Source: an uncultured Clostridium sp.
GTDB taxonomy: Bacteria; Bacillota; Clostridia; TANB77; CAG-508
DNA length: 41,857 bases
Reading direction: 5' to 3'
Assembly (NCBI GenBank): GCA_946497775.1
Contig: CAMMLS010000006.1
Coordinates: forward strand, 1-41,857
The notes beneath the pieces were generated by a model. It made no database searches. It was not told the DNA's origin and worked only from the letters and a program-made list of their open reading frames with translations. The position numbers and the translations under genes are program-made. Position 1 is the first letter of the stretch. Each line of letters opens with the position of its first letter. Positions 19,183 through 26,483 of this stretch are shown in pieces.

Positions 19183-19353
19183 ATGGCTTATAAAATAACA
19201 GATAAATGCATAAAATGTGGAGCTTGCGCATCAGCTTGCCCAGTAAGCTGCATATCAGAGGGAGAGAGCAAATACGAAATAGATCCTAATATGTGTATTG
19301 AATGTGGAACATGCCAAGGTGTTTGCCCAGTTGACGCACCAGAATTAGAGTAA
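19183..19353 (+). CDS. 2[4Fe-4S] ferredoxin (56 aa)
   Basis: This is a clostridial-type ferredoxin with two CxxCxxCxxxCP clusters: CIKCGACASACP and CIECGTCQGVCP. It carries electrons for fermentation enzymes such as the pyruvate oxidoreductase encoded nearby. ATG 19183 is chosen because GGAGGTG lies 8 nt upstream; a longer frame from 19159 begins inside ricT without a site. It follows ricT by 13 nt and is closed by a terminator. Confidence 0.96.
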   Translation: MAYKITDKCIKCGACASACPVSCISEGESKYEIDPNMCIECGTCQGVCPVDAPELE

Positions 19354-19377
19354 AAATACAGTGTTATTTACATAAAA

Positions 19378-19435
19378 TTAATAGCCAAATGAAAAGAAAT
19401 TGTTTTCACTATCTTTTCATTTGGCTATTAATTTT
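19378..19435. terminator. Bidirectional terminator between ferredoxin and flippase-like genes
   Basis: TTAATAGCCAAATGAAAAGA pairs with TCTTTTCATTTGGCTATTAA and is followed by TTTTTAA. It abuts the stop of the convergent minus-strand gene. Confidence 0.85.
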
Positions 19436-20490
19436 TAATCTAATTTTACTTTCTTGAATTTCTTATTAGAGAAAGCTAAGAATATGGCTCCTACAATAAT
19501 TGGAGCATAAAATGTATATAATCTCCAAAATAAAATTGACATATTTATTGTGCCTTCTTTAAAAATAGAATTAAAGATTAGTAAAAAGCCACCTTCTGCA
19601 CCGATTCCCGCCCCAGGAGTAGGTATAAATGTCATTACAAGAAGTAGGAATGCTTGTGCTGGTATAATTTGCCAAACTGCTAAACCACTATTTCCAAATG
19701 CCCTATAAACCATGTATGTTATCATATAATAAGATAAACATTGAACAATAGAAATTAAAAACATTTTAACAACTAATGCTTTTTGAGCTTTCATAAATTT
19801 GAATTGATTATTAAAATTAGATAAACTATTATCAAATTTTTCTATTGTACTTTGAGTATCTTTAACTATCTTTATTTTACCAAGAAATTTTATAATGGGA
19901 TTTGCAATTGAAGATATGATTTTTTTATTAATTCCTGCCAGAATAACAATTATAATGGCAAAAATATTTACCCCAAAACTCAGCAATGCTACCCATAAAA
20001 AATTATTCATAAGACTCATAAAAAAGTCAAACTGAAAAATAACAACAACAAAAGTAAAAAGCACTAATGCCATTTGATAAATAATAAATTTAATAGCTAG
20101 CATAGAAAAAGAATCACTAACGCGTTTACCAGTTTTGCTAAGCTCATATGCTTGCATAGGTTGCCCACCTGAGCAAAATGGAGTAAGGTTGTTAAATAAT
20201 TGCCCAATCATAGACACCTTAAAAGATTCACCAAATCTTTGGTCTGGATATAATTTTTTAAGGGGAAGATGAAGAGTAATTCCCTCGCATAGCCAAAAGA
20301 ATACAATACAAAAAACTCCACCTACAACCCATTTAAAATCAGCATTTTTAAGCAGATTTACTATATTATCTATTCCATCTACATTAATCATATATATAAA
20401 TAAGCCAATAAAAATAATAACAACAATTGCTATATTAATTATAGTAGATTTTTTATTAGCTGGTTTTTCATATAAATTTTCATTATCCAT
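19435..20490 (-). CDS. Lysylphosphatidylglycerol synthase transmembrane (LPG_synthase_TM/YbhN-like) family protein (351 aa)
   Basis: This is an integral membrane protein with about eight hydrophobic helices. The segments SFKVSMIGQLFNNLTPFCSGGQP (split here) and FIPTPGAGIGAEGG are hallmarks of the UPF0104/flippase-like domain family. Members include the membrane half of MprF and proposed lipid or glycolipid flippases. No soluble aminoacyl-transferase domain is present, so it is not a complete MprF. ATG 20490 is preceded by GGAGGT with a rather long 13-nt spacer; a TTG at 20511 overlaps that site and is unlikely. Confidence 0.88.
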   Translation of the reverse strand: MDNENLYEKPANKKSTIINIAIVVIIFIGLFIYMINVDGIDNIVNLLKNADFKWVVGGVFCIVFFWLCEGITLHLPLKKLYPDQRFGESFKVSMIGQLFNNLTPFCSGGQPMQAYELSKTGKRVSDSFSMLAIKFIIYQMALVLFTFVVVIFQFDFFMSLMNNFLWVALLSFGVNIFAIIIVILAGINKKIISSIANPIIKFLGKIKIVKDTQSTIEKFDNSLSNFNNQFKFMKAQKALVVKMFLISIVQCLSYYMITYMVYRAFGNSGLAVWQIIPAQAFLLLVMTFIPTPGAGIGAEGGFLLIFNSIFKEGTINMSILFWRLYTFYAPIIVGAIFLAFSNKKFKKVKLD

Positions 20491-20622
20491 ATATTTTCTT
20501 AATACCTCCAAACACTAATATTTATATAGTAAAAATAGATGAAAGTCAATATTTATGGTAAATAATTAAAATGTAAGAGTAGAAATATTAAACAAGAATA
20601 TGTAGAATTTTAAAATAAAAAG

Positions 20623-20651
20623 TTGACATAAAATTAAAAATAAAGTATAAT
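20623..20651 (+). promoter_or_regulatory. Consensus promoter of the 110-aa unknown gene
   Basis: TTGACA 20623-20628, a 17-nt spacer and TATAAT 20646-20651 form a perfect sigma-A promoter, the strongest in the window. Confidence 0.85.
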
Positions 20652-20682
20652 AATTATATATTAAAACAAAGGAGGAATCCAA

Positions 20683-21015
20683 ATGGAAGTAAAATTTATT
20701 GGAGCTCATTATGAATACTCTGATACTGTTGAAGTTCAAGGAAAACGGGATAAAATTCGGGGGTATTTAAATAAAGGCTATAAAATAAAAGATGAGCGAA
20801 ATGGGTATTGGGTTTTAATTAAAACTGCACAAGTAATACTTACAGTTATGGATGAAAACTCACAATATCGTATTTTCAGCGTAAAAAATAAGGTTTTGGA
20901 ATTATACAACAAATCCAGAATAAGCGAAAAAACCTTTGGAAAATTTTTATCTGATGCCAAGAGCGGAAAAATTAAATTTTACTTAACTGAATATGATGAA
21001 CTCATCATTCAGTAA
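20683..21015 (+). CDS. Unknown soluble protein (110 aa) with two ordinary CGG codons
   Basis: I do not recognise this protein. ATG 20683 follows AAAGGAGGA, and the gene is monocistronic with a consensus promoter and a perfect terminator. The sequence is basic, mixed alpha/beta in appearance and has no membrane segment or cysteine. Codons 22 (20746) and 26 (20758) are both CGG. A +1 shift at the first reaches TAA within eight codons, so CGG must be read as Arg here or the gene is not expressed. Its own signals and codon use mark it as an accessory gene, possibly of plasmid or phage origin. Confidence 0.65.
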   Translation: MEVKFIGAHYEYSDTVEVQGKRDKIRGYLNKGYKIKDERNGYWVLIKTAQVILTVMDENSQYRIFSVKNKVLELYNKSRISEKTFGKFLSDAKSGKIKFYLTEYDELIIQ

Positions 21016-21034
21016 AAATTAGCATTTAGCTAAA

Positions 21035-21070
21035 AGAAGAAAAATAGCACTTTCGTGCTATTTTTCTTCT
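21035..21070. terminator. Perfect 16-bp bidirectional terminator
   Basis: AGAAGAAAAATAGCAC pairs exactly with GTGCTATTTTTCTTCT across TTTC. It contains the last codons and stop of porB on the minus strand, so the hairpin and the porB 3' end are shared. Confidence 0.9.
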
Positions 21071-22017
21071 TTATTTGTAATTTCTTCTAAATCAAGAAGA
21101 GCTTGCCATCTTGTATCTACTTCTTTTTGGAATTCTTCTATCATCCACTCATTTCCAGGTTTAAACATATGTTTAAACCTTTTTTGTGGTCTTAAAAATT
21201 CCTCAATTGGCTTTTTCTCTTTTGGTTTATAATTAATTTTGTATTTTCCATTTATAACTTCATACATAGGCCAATAGCAAGTCTCCATTGCTAATTTATT
21301 TATAAGCATTAAATCTTCTGTTGGATATCCCCAGCCTCTTGGACATGGTGCTAATACATTTAAAAATGCAGGACCTTCTGTATAAATTGCTTTTTCTGCT
21401 TTTTCATATAAATCTTTAAAATTATTTACTGCCAATGTTTGTGCAACATATGGTATATGGTGTGAAACCATAATTTCTGTTAAATCCTTACGAGATTGCA
21501 TTTTACCAGGAATTACAGTTCCAGCAGGTGATGTTGTTGTGTCTGCAAATTTTGGAGTTGCAGAAGAACGTTGAATACCTGTATTCATATATGCACCATT
21601 ATCATATGCAACATATACCATATCATGTCCTCTTTCCATTGCACCAGAAAGACTTTGAATACCTATATCGTATGTACCACCATCTCCACCAAATGCTATA
21701 AATTTTGTATGTTTATCTTCTGGTAATTTTCCTTGTCTTTTCATTGCTTTATATGCTGCTTCAACACCAGCTTCTGTTGCAGCTGCACATTCAAATGCTG
21801 TATGTATATATGAATCTGTCCATGAAGTATATGGATAAATAAAGCTAGAAACTTCTAAACAACCAGTTGCATTACATACAACAGCATGATCTTCTGGTTT
21901 TAATGCTCTTAAAATCATTCTTACAACAGGAGGGGCTCCACAACCTGCACACATTCTGTGACCAGAAGTAAATCTTGAAGGCTTTTCAGCCATTATTTCT
22001 TTTAAATTATATGCCAT
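21058..22017 (-). CDS. porB: 2-oxoacid:ferredoxin oxidoreductase beta subunit, pyruvate type (319 aa)
   Basis: This is the thiamine-diphosphate and Fe-S binding subunit of pyruvate:ferredoxin oxidoreductase, which makes acetyl-CoA, CO2 and reduced ferredoxin. Visible motifs are CAGCGAPPVV near the N-terminus, CNATGCLEVSS, the TPP motif GDGGTYDIGIQSLSGAMERG (about residues 130-149) and YDNGAYMNTGIQRS. Its ATG overlaps the porA stop by one nucleotide, so translation is coupled. It is last in the four-gene operon. Pyruvate is the likeliest substrate; branched-chain 2-oxoacids are an alternative. Confidence 0.93.
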   Translation of the reverse strand: MAYNLKEIMAEKPSRFTSGHRMCAGCGAPPVVRMILRALKPEDHAVVCNATGCLEVSSFIYPYTSWTDSYIHTAFECAAATEAGVEAAYKAMKRQGKLPEDKHTKFIAFGGDGGTYDIGIQSLSGAMERGHDMVYVAYDNGAYMNTGIQRSSATPKFADTTTSPAGTVIPGKMQSRKDLTEIMVSHHIPYVAQTLAVNNFKDLYEKAEKAIYTEGPAFLNVLAPCPRGWGYPTEDLMLINKLAMETCYWPMYEVINGKYKINYKPKEKKPIEEFLRPQKRFKHMFKPGNEWMIEEFQKEVDTRWQALLDLEEITNKEEK

Positions 22018-23204
22018 TATTTTTCACCTCTTACACCTAAATATCTATATGGCCTTTCAACTTTGCCAGTTTTTACAATCTCTTGTAAATCTGTGTATGC
22101 TTCTAATATATCTTCTTCTGTTGTGTCACGACCACCTATGCCATATACATAACCAATTGCGGGAACATGTATATTATTAATAAGCATTCCAGAAGTTACA
22201 TCTGTAAATAAAGGACCACCTACTGCATTTAATCCATCTGCTTTGTCTAAAATAGCTACTGCTTTTAGATTTTTTAATGCTTCTGCTATTGTTTCAGCAG
22301 GGAATGGTCTAAATACACGAACTTTTATGACTCCAGCTTTTACGCCTTTTTCTCTTAATTTGTCAGCTGTATATTTTGCAGTTCCTGCTGTTGAGTTCAT
22401 ACAAACAACTGCAATTTCTGCATCTTCCATTCTATATTCTTCTATAAAACCATATTTTCTACCAGTTAATTTTTCAAAATCTTTGGCTACATCTAATATA
22501 ACCTTTTTTGCATTTTCCATAGCCTTAGCTTGTTGTCTTTTATGTTCAAATAAATAAGCTTGTAAATCTAATGGACCTATTGCTATTGGTTCTTTATCAT
22601 TTAATAAATAGTGTTCTGGGTGATATTCACCAACAAATTTTTTAACACTTTCATCATCTTCAAGCTCTATGTTTTCAATAGCATGTGATGTGATAAATCC
22701 ATCTTGACATACCATAACAGGAAGTAGAACATCTTTATGTTCAGCAATTCTGTGTGCCATTAATAAATTATCATATGCTTCTTGGTTTGTTTCAGAAAAT
22801 AGTTGAATCCAACCAGAATCTCTTGCACCCATTGCGTCTGAATGGTCATTGTGTATGTTTAATGGACCAGATACAGCCCTATTTACTAATGACATAACAA
22901 TAGGAAGACGCAAACTAGATGCTATATATAACATTTCCCACATTAGTGACATACCATTTGCAGATGTGGCTGTCATGGCTCTTGCACCAGCAGCTTCTGC
23001 ACCAATACATGCACTCATTGCACTATGCTCACTTTCAACAGCAACAAATTCTGTATCTACTTTTCCATTGCTTACAAAGCTAGAAAAGTATTGAGGAATT
23101 TCTGTTGAAGGAGTAATTGGGAATGCTGCAACAACATCTGGATTAATTTGTCTCATTGCAGTTGCAGCTGCTTCATTTCCACTTAATCTTTCTCTTATTT
23201 TCAT
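22017..23204 (-). CDS. porA: 2-oxoacid:ferredoxin oxidoreductase alpha subunit, pyruvate type (395 aa)
   Basis: The alpha subunit carries the pyrimidine-binding and transketolase C-terminal domains. Motifs include SGNEAAATAMRQ, AAFPITPSTEIPQY, VESEHSAMSACIGAEAAGAR and TATSANGMSLMWEML near the N-terminus, then VRVFRPFPAETIAEAL in domain II. ATG 23204 follows AAGGAGATT. The gene order porG-porD-porA-porB with minimal gaps is the typical four-subunit arrangement. It would pair with the 2[4Fe-4S] ferredoxin at 19183 as electron acceptor. Confidence 0.94.
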   Translation of the reverse strand: MKIRERLSGNEAAATAMRQINPDVVAAFPITPSTEIPQYFSSFVSNGKVDTEFVAVESEHSAMSACIGAEAAGARAMTATSANGMSLMWEMLYIASSLRLPIVMSLVNRAVSGPLNIHNDHSDAMGARDSGWIQLFSETNQEAYDNLLMAHRIAEHKDVLLPVMVCQDGFITSHAIENIELEDDESVKKFVGEYHPEHYLLNDKEPIAIGPLDLQAYLFEHKRQQAKAMENAKKVILDVAKDFEKLTGRKYGFIEEYRMEDAEIAVVCMNSTAGTAKYTADKLREKGVKAGVIKVRVFRPFPAETIAEALKNLKAVAILDKADGLNAVGGPLFTDVTSGMLINNIHVPAIGYVYGIGGRDTTEEDILEAYTDLQEIVKTGKVERPYRYLGVRGEK

Positions 23205-23223
23205 AAATATAATCTCCTTATAA

Positions 23224-23517
23224 TTAATTTTCTACCATTTCTATTGCTTTAAAAGGACATACCTTTGCACAAACGCCACACCCTTTGCAAGCATCATAAT
23301 CGAAATCTTCTCTTTTTTGTTCTTTGTTTACTGGTATTGCATCATCTGGACATACAGGAAAACAAAGTCCACATTGTGTACATTTTTCGCTTATGTATTT
23401 TGGTTTAACACTGCGCCAAGAACCTGTTTTAAATTCTTTGGCATTTCCTGCTGTGTAAATGTTTCCACCAGGTGTAATTTCTTGCCATGTAATTTTTGAA
23501 TCTATTTTCTTATCCAA
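23224..23517 (-). CDS. porD: 2-oxoacid:ferredoxin oxidoreductase delta (ferredoxin) subunit (97 aa)
   Basis: This small iron-sulfur subunit has two CxxCxxCxxxCP clusters: CTQCGLCFPVCP and CKGCGVCAKVCP. It relays electrons from the TPP centre to free ferredoxin. The start is taken as TTG 23517, the first initiator behind GAGGTTATT; no in-frame ATG gives a sensible alternative. The N-terminal GSWRSVKPKYI segment is typical of PorD. It lies between porG and porA with short gaps. Confidence 0.93.
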   Translation of the reverse strand: MDKKIDSKITWQEITPGGNIYTAGNAKEFKTGSWRSVKPKYISEKCTQCGLCFPVCPDDAIPVNKEQKREDFDYDACKGCGVCAKVCPFKAIEMVEN

Positions 23518-23535
23518 AATAACCTCACAACCTTT

Positions 23536-24114
23536 CTAAATTTTCTTAATTTCATTTAAAGCCATTTTTAAAGCCTGCATGTTTCCGTCTATTACTTCTG
23601 GTTTTTTTGCAAATTTGTGTTTAAATGAACCTACCATGTCGTTTAAAAATTCCTCTTCTGACATAACACCTGTAACTTTTACAACTGCTGCAAGCATTGG
23701 AACATTTGGAAAATATTTTCCTAAACATGCCATTGAAATTTTTCTTGCATCTATTGTATAGATATCACCTGTATAACCATTTAAGTGTGACTTTATATAG
23801 TCGTCAGATTTTGTGGTGTTTATAATTATTGCACCTTCACTTTTTAAACCAGATGTAACATCAACTGATTCTAAAAGTGAGTCATCTACAACTGCTACAT
23901 AATCTGGGTAATATATGTTGCTATGAATTTTTATTGGAGCGATACTAATCCTGTTATATGCAGTTATAGGTGCCCCCATTCTTTCTGGACCATATTCAGG
24001 AAAGCCTTGTATGTATTTACCAGTATTGAATGCTGCATCTGCTAAAAGTAAAGAAGCAGTTTTAGCACCTTGACCGCCACGTCCGTGCCATCTAATTTCT
24101 ATTAAATCTTTCAT
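23536..24114 (-). CDS. porG: 2-oxoacid:ferredoxin oxidoreductase gamma subunit (192 aa)
   Basis: The gamma subunit contributes the catalytic domain III of the multi-subunit oxidoreductase. The opening IEIRWHGRGGQGAKTAS is the standard signature, followed by FPEYGPERMGAP. ATG 24114 has AAGGAGG 9 nt upstream. It is the first gene of the por operon, driven by the promoter at 24146-24174. The length is normal. Confidence 0.94.
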   Translation of the reverse strand: MKDLIEIRWHGRGGQGAKTASLLLADAAFNTGKYIQGFPEYGPERMGAPITAYNRISIAPIKIHSNIYYPDYVAVVDDSLLESVDVTSGLKSEGAIIINTTKSDDYIKSHLNGYTGDIYTIDARKISMACLGKYFPNVPMLAAVVKVTGVMSEEEFLNDMVGSFKHKFAKKPEVIDGNMQALKMALNEIKKI

Positions 24115-24145
24115 TAAAGAATAACCTCCTTTTCTTACTGTACTA

Positions 24146-24174
24146 AGTATATTATTTTATGGTGTAGATGTCAA
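24146..24174 (-). promoter_or_regulatory. Promoter of the por operon
   Basis: On the minus strand TTGACA (24174-24169), a 17-nt spacer and TATACT (24151-24146) stand upstream of porG. Confidence 0.8.
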
Positions 24175-24258
24175 TAAGAAATGACCATGAAGTTTAAATC
24201 ATAAATTGTGTTTAAATAAGGAATTATAGAACGTAGGAGATATTTATGAAAAAAAGTG

Positions 24259-24287
24259 TAGACAAATGTTGATTAATTTTATATAAT
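24259..24287 (+). promoter_or_regulatory. Promoter of surface-protein leader copy A
   Basis: TAGACA 24259-24264, a 17-nt spacer and TATAAT 24282-24287. The same boxes and spacing occur in copy B at 36538-36566. Confidence 0.75.
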
Positions 24288-24325
24288 GAAATTATCGAAA
24301 AAACAAAAGAAAGAGGTTGCTTAGG

Positions 24326-24379
24326 ATGAATAGAAACGCTGTAAGCCTTGCGGTTGTACACACACACACACACAGGTAG
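24326..24379 (+). CDS. Leader peptide A (17 aa) ending in His-Thr repeats
   Basis: ATG 24326 follows AGAGG at 9-10 nt. It encodes a peptide with the core NAVSLAVV followed by HTHTH and a final Arg, ending at TAG 24377. Copy B encodes a matching 20-aa peptide (NAESLVVVHTHTHT). The His-Thr run comes from a CA microsatellite. A terminator hairpin starts 40 nt after the stop. The arrangement resembles amino-acid operon leader peptides, but the function is inferred. Confidence 0.55.
   Translation: MNRNAVSLAVVHTHTHR
24358..24374 (+). repeat. CA microsatellite, 17 nt, leader A
   Basis: An uninterrupted alternation of A and C sits inside the leader ORF. Copy B has 19 nt, one dinucleotide unit more. 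Unit changes would alter the leader reading frame and its stop. Confidence 0.85.
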
Positions 24380-24419
24380 TATATTAGAGAAAATAAATAG
24401 GAGAAATATATAGATTAGT

Positions 24420-24466
24420 AAGACATATAAGACTTAGCTTTGTGGCTAGGTCTGTATGTCTTTTTG
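24420..24466 (+). terminator. Leader terminator A
   Basis: An AAGACATATAAGACTTAGC arm pairs imperfectly with GCTAGGTCTGTATGTCTT, followed by TTTTTG. The tip pair differs from copy B by a compensatory change (C-G here, T-A there). Confidence 0.75.
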
Positions 24467-24479
24467 TTTTGGCTTTTTT

Positions 24480-24717
24480 GTAGAGTAGTTTTTTAGGGGG
24501 AGATGTTTTAAAAAGAGCCGCCGAAAAGATAGATATATTAAAATTTATTTCGCTCCTAGGAACACCTTCCAGGCTCGACAAACTCTAAGCCCAATTTTTC
24601 GAGCCTCTCCGAAGCCTTCGCACCCTCAAAAAATTTGGCTAAGAGTTTGTACGACCCTTACAGGCACACGTCGTCGCTACATAAATTTTAATATATCTAT
24701 CTTTTCGGCTACTCTAC
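24480..24717 (+). repeat. Long palindrome A between leader terminator and surface-protein fragment
   Basis: Outer 8-9 nt arms (GTAGAGTAG/CTACTCTAC) enclose perfect 29-nt arms at 24520-24548 and 24681-24709. Inside is a further imperfect hairpin built on ACAAACTCTAAGCC and GGCTAAGAGTTTGT. The core is GC-richer than its surroundings. No ORF of note is seen here. The position matches palindrome B, whose arm sequences are different. Confidence 0.85.
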
Positions 24718-24748
24718 GAATTTAAATTGTAGCAATATTTATTTTATA

Positions 24749-25412
24749 GGAGGATATGTAACAAATTACACAACACCAAATGGAGATCCAGATGTAAAAT
24801 GGAGGATATTTTATGCAGATGATAGTAACATTTATTTGATAGCAGATGATTATATACATTATAATTATGCACCAAAATCAGACAAATTGAATATAAATCG
24901 GTAATCTTGGTAATTATAGTGTATCATTAGAAAATGTATATGTTGATTATAATGGAGCAAGTAATATAACAGATTTAAGAATAACTAAATGGTTAAGTTA
25001 TGTTAGTGATAACCAAAATGCAGAAGGAGAAGCAATTCAGTCAGTAGCATATATGTTAGATATACCAATATGGAGTGAAAAATATTCAAATGATAAATAT
25101 GCAGAATATGCAATAGGGGGACCAACACTAGATTTATATTGTGCATCATACAAAAATACGAATCCAGATAACTATCTGGAATATAGTTATAACAAAACTG
25201 GGTATAACGTAAAATTGAGCGCAAATAATATTCCAATTGTTACAATAAATGATAGAGATAATTTATATTATATAACAGATACAAATAAAGCATATACAAT
25301 GTGGATTGCTTCACCACATGCCTTGGATAAATCCGTGATGAGTGTATTATATTATGGTGAAATAAGTGGATCCACATATAGATCATACTTAGGGTTTAGA
25401 CCTGTGCCTTGA
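24749..25412 (+). pseudogene. 5'-truncated pilin-like surface protein, with CGG +1 site at 24899
   Basis: The open frame carries a surface-protein C-terminal region (WRIFYADDSNIYLIADD near the front, YLGFRPVP at the end) of the kind found in clostridial proteins with GITLIALVITI-type N-termini. The N-terminus is missing. The conserved leader and ribosome site run straight into internal coding sequence at AGGAGGATATG, and the only well-placed ATG (24756) is followed directly by TAA. The frame also contains CGG 24899, followed at once by TAA, and only a +1 shift lets it continue. This is either a deletion product or a silent donor copy. Confidence 0.7.
24899..24902 (+). other. +1 frameshift site AAT-CGG-T in the surface-protein fragment
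   Basis: CGG is followed immediately by TAA in the zero frame. The +1 frame reads GGT (Gly) and continues for 170 codons to the natural C-terminus. Confidence 0.75.
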
Positions 25413-25448
25413 TTATTGCATTAGTGGTAATTTTGAGCAAATAAAAAA

Positions 25449-25490
25449 ATAAACCATTCTGCTTTTGACCGAAGTTTAATGGTTTATTTT
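25449..25490 (+). terminator. Terminator after the surface-protein fragment
   Basis: AATAAACCATT pairs with AATGGTTTATT and is followed by TTAT. The loop is about 20 nt. Confidence 0.65.
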
Positions 25491-25505
25491 ATCATTATAT
25501 TTGGT

Positions 25506-25530
25506 AACCACTTTCGTGGTTTCTCTTTTT
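25506..25530 (+). terminator. Small hairpin with T tract
   Basis: AACCAC, TTTC loop, GTGGTT, then TTCTCTTTTT. It is a second potential terminator after the fragment. Confidence 0.55.
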
Positions 25531-25560
25531 CTACACTAATTATACAACTGTTTTTTTATT

Positions 25561-25618
25561 TTGTCAAATATGATTGTTATAGTAAAGATCATATTTGACA
25601 AACAGGTGCTATAACAAT
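25561..25618. repeat. Interleaved inverted repeats upstream of sufC
   Basis: TTGTCAAATATGAT (25561-25574) is complementary to 25588-25601, and ATTGTTATAG (25573-25582) to 25609-25618. The order 1-2-1'-2' allows either a pseudoknot or mutually exclusive pairings. The first dyad could also be an operator: TTGACA 25595-25600 could be a -35 box within it. Confidence 0.6.
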
Positions 25619-25652
25619 ATTAGCAATATTGCGATAAGCTATGCATTACGTA

Positions 25653-25700
25653 TTGCAATAAAAAACTTAGGAACGGCAATTCCTAGGTTTTTTATTGCAA
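25653..25700. terminator. Strong hairpin directly upstream of the suf promoter
   Basis: Two 20-nt arms (25653-25672 and 25681-25700) are complementary with one G-T pair around an 8-nt loop, with A and T runs in the stem. It isolates sufC from upstream transcription or ends a short transcript starting near 25630. Confidence 0.75.
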
Positions 25701-25705
25701 GAATA

Positions 25706-25734
25706 TTTCACATTTTCCATTTTTGTGTTACAAT
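25706..25734 (+). promoter_or_regulatory. Putative promoter of the suf genes
   Basis: TTTCAC 25706-25711, a 17-nt spacer and TACAAT 25729-25734 stand 32 nt before the sufC start. Confidence 0.5.
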
Positions 25735-25766
25735 ATATGTTACTAATACAATATAAGGAGGTTTTT

Positions 25767-26483
25767 ATGTTAGAGCTTAAAAATGTTTGTTTCCACAAAG
25801 ATGGAAAAGATATTTTAAAAAATATAAATTTACAAATAGATGAAGGCAAGTTTGTTGCTATTACTGGACCTAATGGTGGGGGAAAGTCAACTCTTGCTAA
25901 GATTATAATGGGTATATACGAGCCAACTGATGGACAGATTTTGTTTAATGGTGAGGATATAACTAGTTTAAGTATTACAGAAAGGGCAAATAAAGGTATT
26001 GGTTTTGCATTCCAACAACCTGTTAAGTTTAAGGGGATTACTGTTAGAGATTTAATTACTTTGTCTGCTGGGAAGGATATTAAGTTTAATGAGATTTGTG
26101 ATTATTTGTCTAGTGTTGGATTATGTGCGAAAGAGTATGTAAATAGAGAAGTTGATGCTAATTTGTCTGGTGGGGAGCTTAAAAGAATTGAGATTGCTTC
26201 TGTTGCCGCTAGAAAGACTAAACTTACTGTTTTTGATGAACCAGAGGCTGGTATTGATTTGTGGAGCTTTAATAATTTAATTGAACTTTTCGAACAAATG
26301 CATAATGAAATTAATGGTTCTATTGTTATTATTTCTCACCAAGAAAGAATTTTAAATATTGCAGATGAAATTATAGTAATTGCAAATGGTAGTGTTTCTA
26401 AAATGGGAACAAAAGAGGAAATTCTTCCAGAATTATTATATAAAAGTAACTGTAAATGCGTTAAAGGAGGGAAAAATGGATAA
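25767..26483 (+). CDS. sufC: SufC-type Fe-S assembly ATPase (238 aa)
   Basis: SufC is the ABC-type ATPase that drives Fe-S cluster assembly on its SufB/SufD partner. The Walker A motif GPNGGGKST (residues 34-42), signature LSGGELKR, Walker B TVFDEPEAGID and switch ISHQE are intact. ATG 25767 follows AAGGAGGTTTTT; an upstream frame from 25695 runs through the promoter and is rejected. Its end overlaps the next gene by 8 nt. No sufS or sufU cysteine desulfurase or scaffold is adjacent. Confidence 0.94.
   Translation: MLELKNVCFHKDGKDILKNINLQIDEGKFVAITGPNGGGKSTLAKIIMGIYEPTDGQILFNGEDITSLSITERANKGIGFAFQQPVKFKGITVRDLITLSAGKDIKFNEICDYLSSVGLCAKEYVNREVDANLSGGELKRIEIASVAARKTKLTVFDEPEAGIDLWSFNNLIELFEQMHNEINGSIVIISHQERILNIADEIIVIANGSVSKMGTKEEILPELLYKSNCKCVKGGKNG

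Noticed and set aside
22243-23094. Plus-strand open frames opposite porA
   Set aside because: The minus-strand porA has full family motifs; the opposite frames have no ribosome sites and no family resemblance.
24326-24466. Cyclic-di-GMP riboswitch in the surface-protein leaders
   Set aside because: AACGCTGAAAGCC is faintly similar to part of the GEMM consensus, but the remaining conserved blocks are missing and a conserved short ORF explains the similarity better.
24480-24717. Integron attC site or IS remnant at palindrome A
   Set aside because: No attC core-site words and no integrase or transposase nearby; arm sequences differ between the two loci. Kept only as a general recombination hypothesis.
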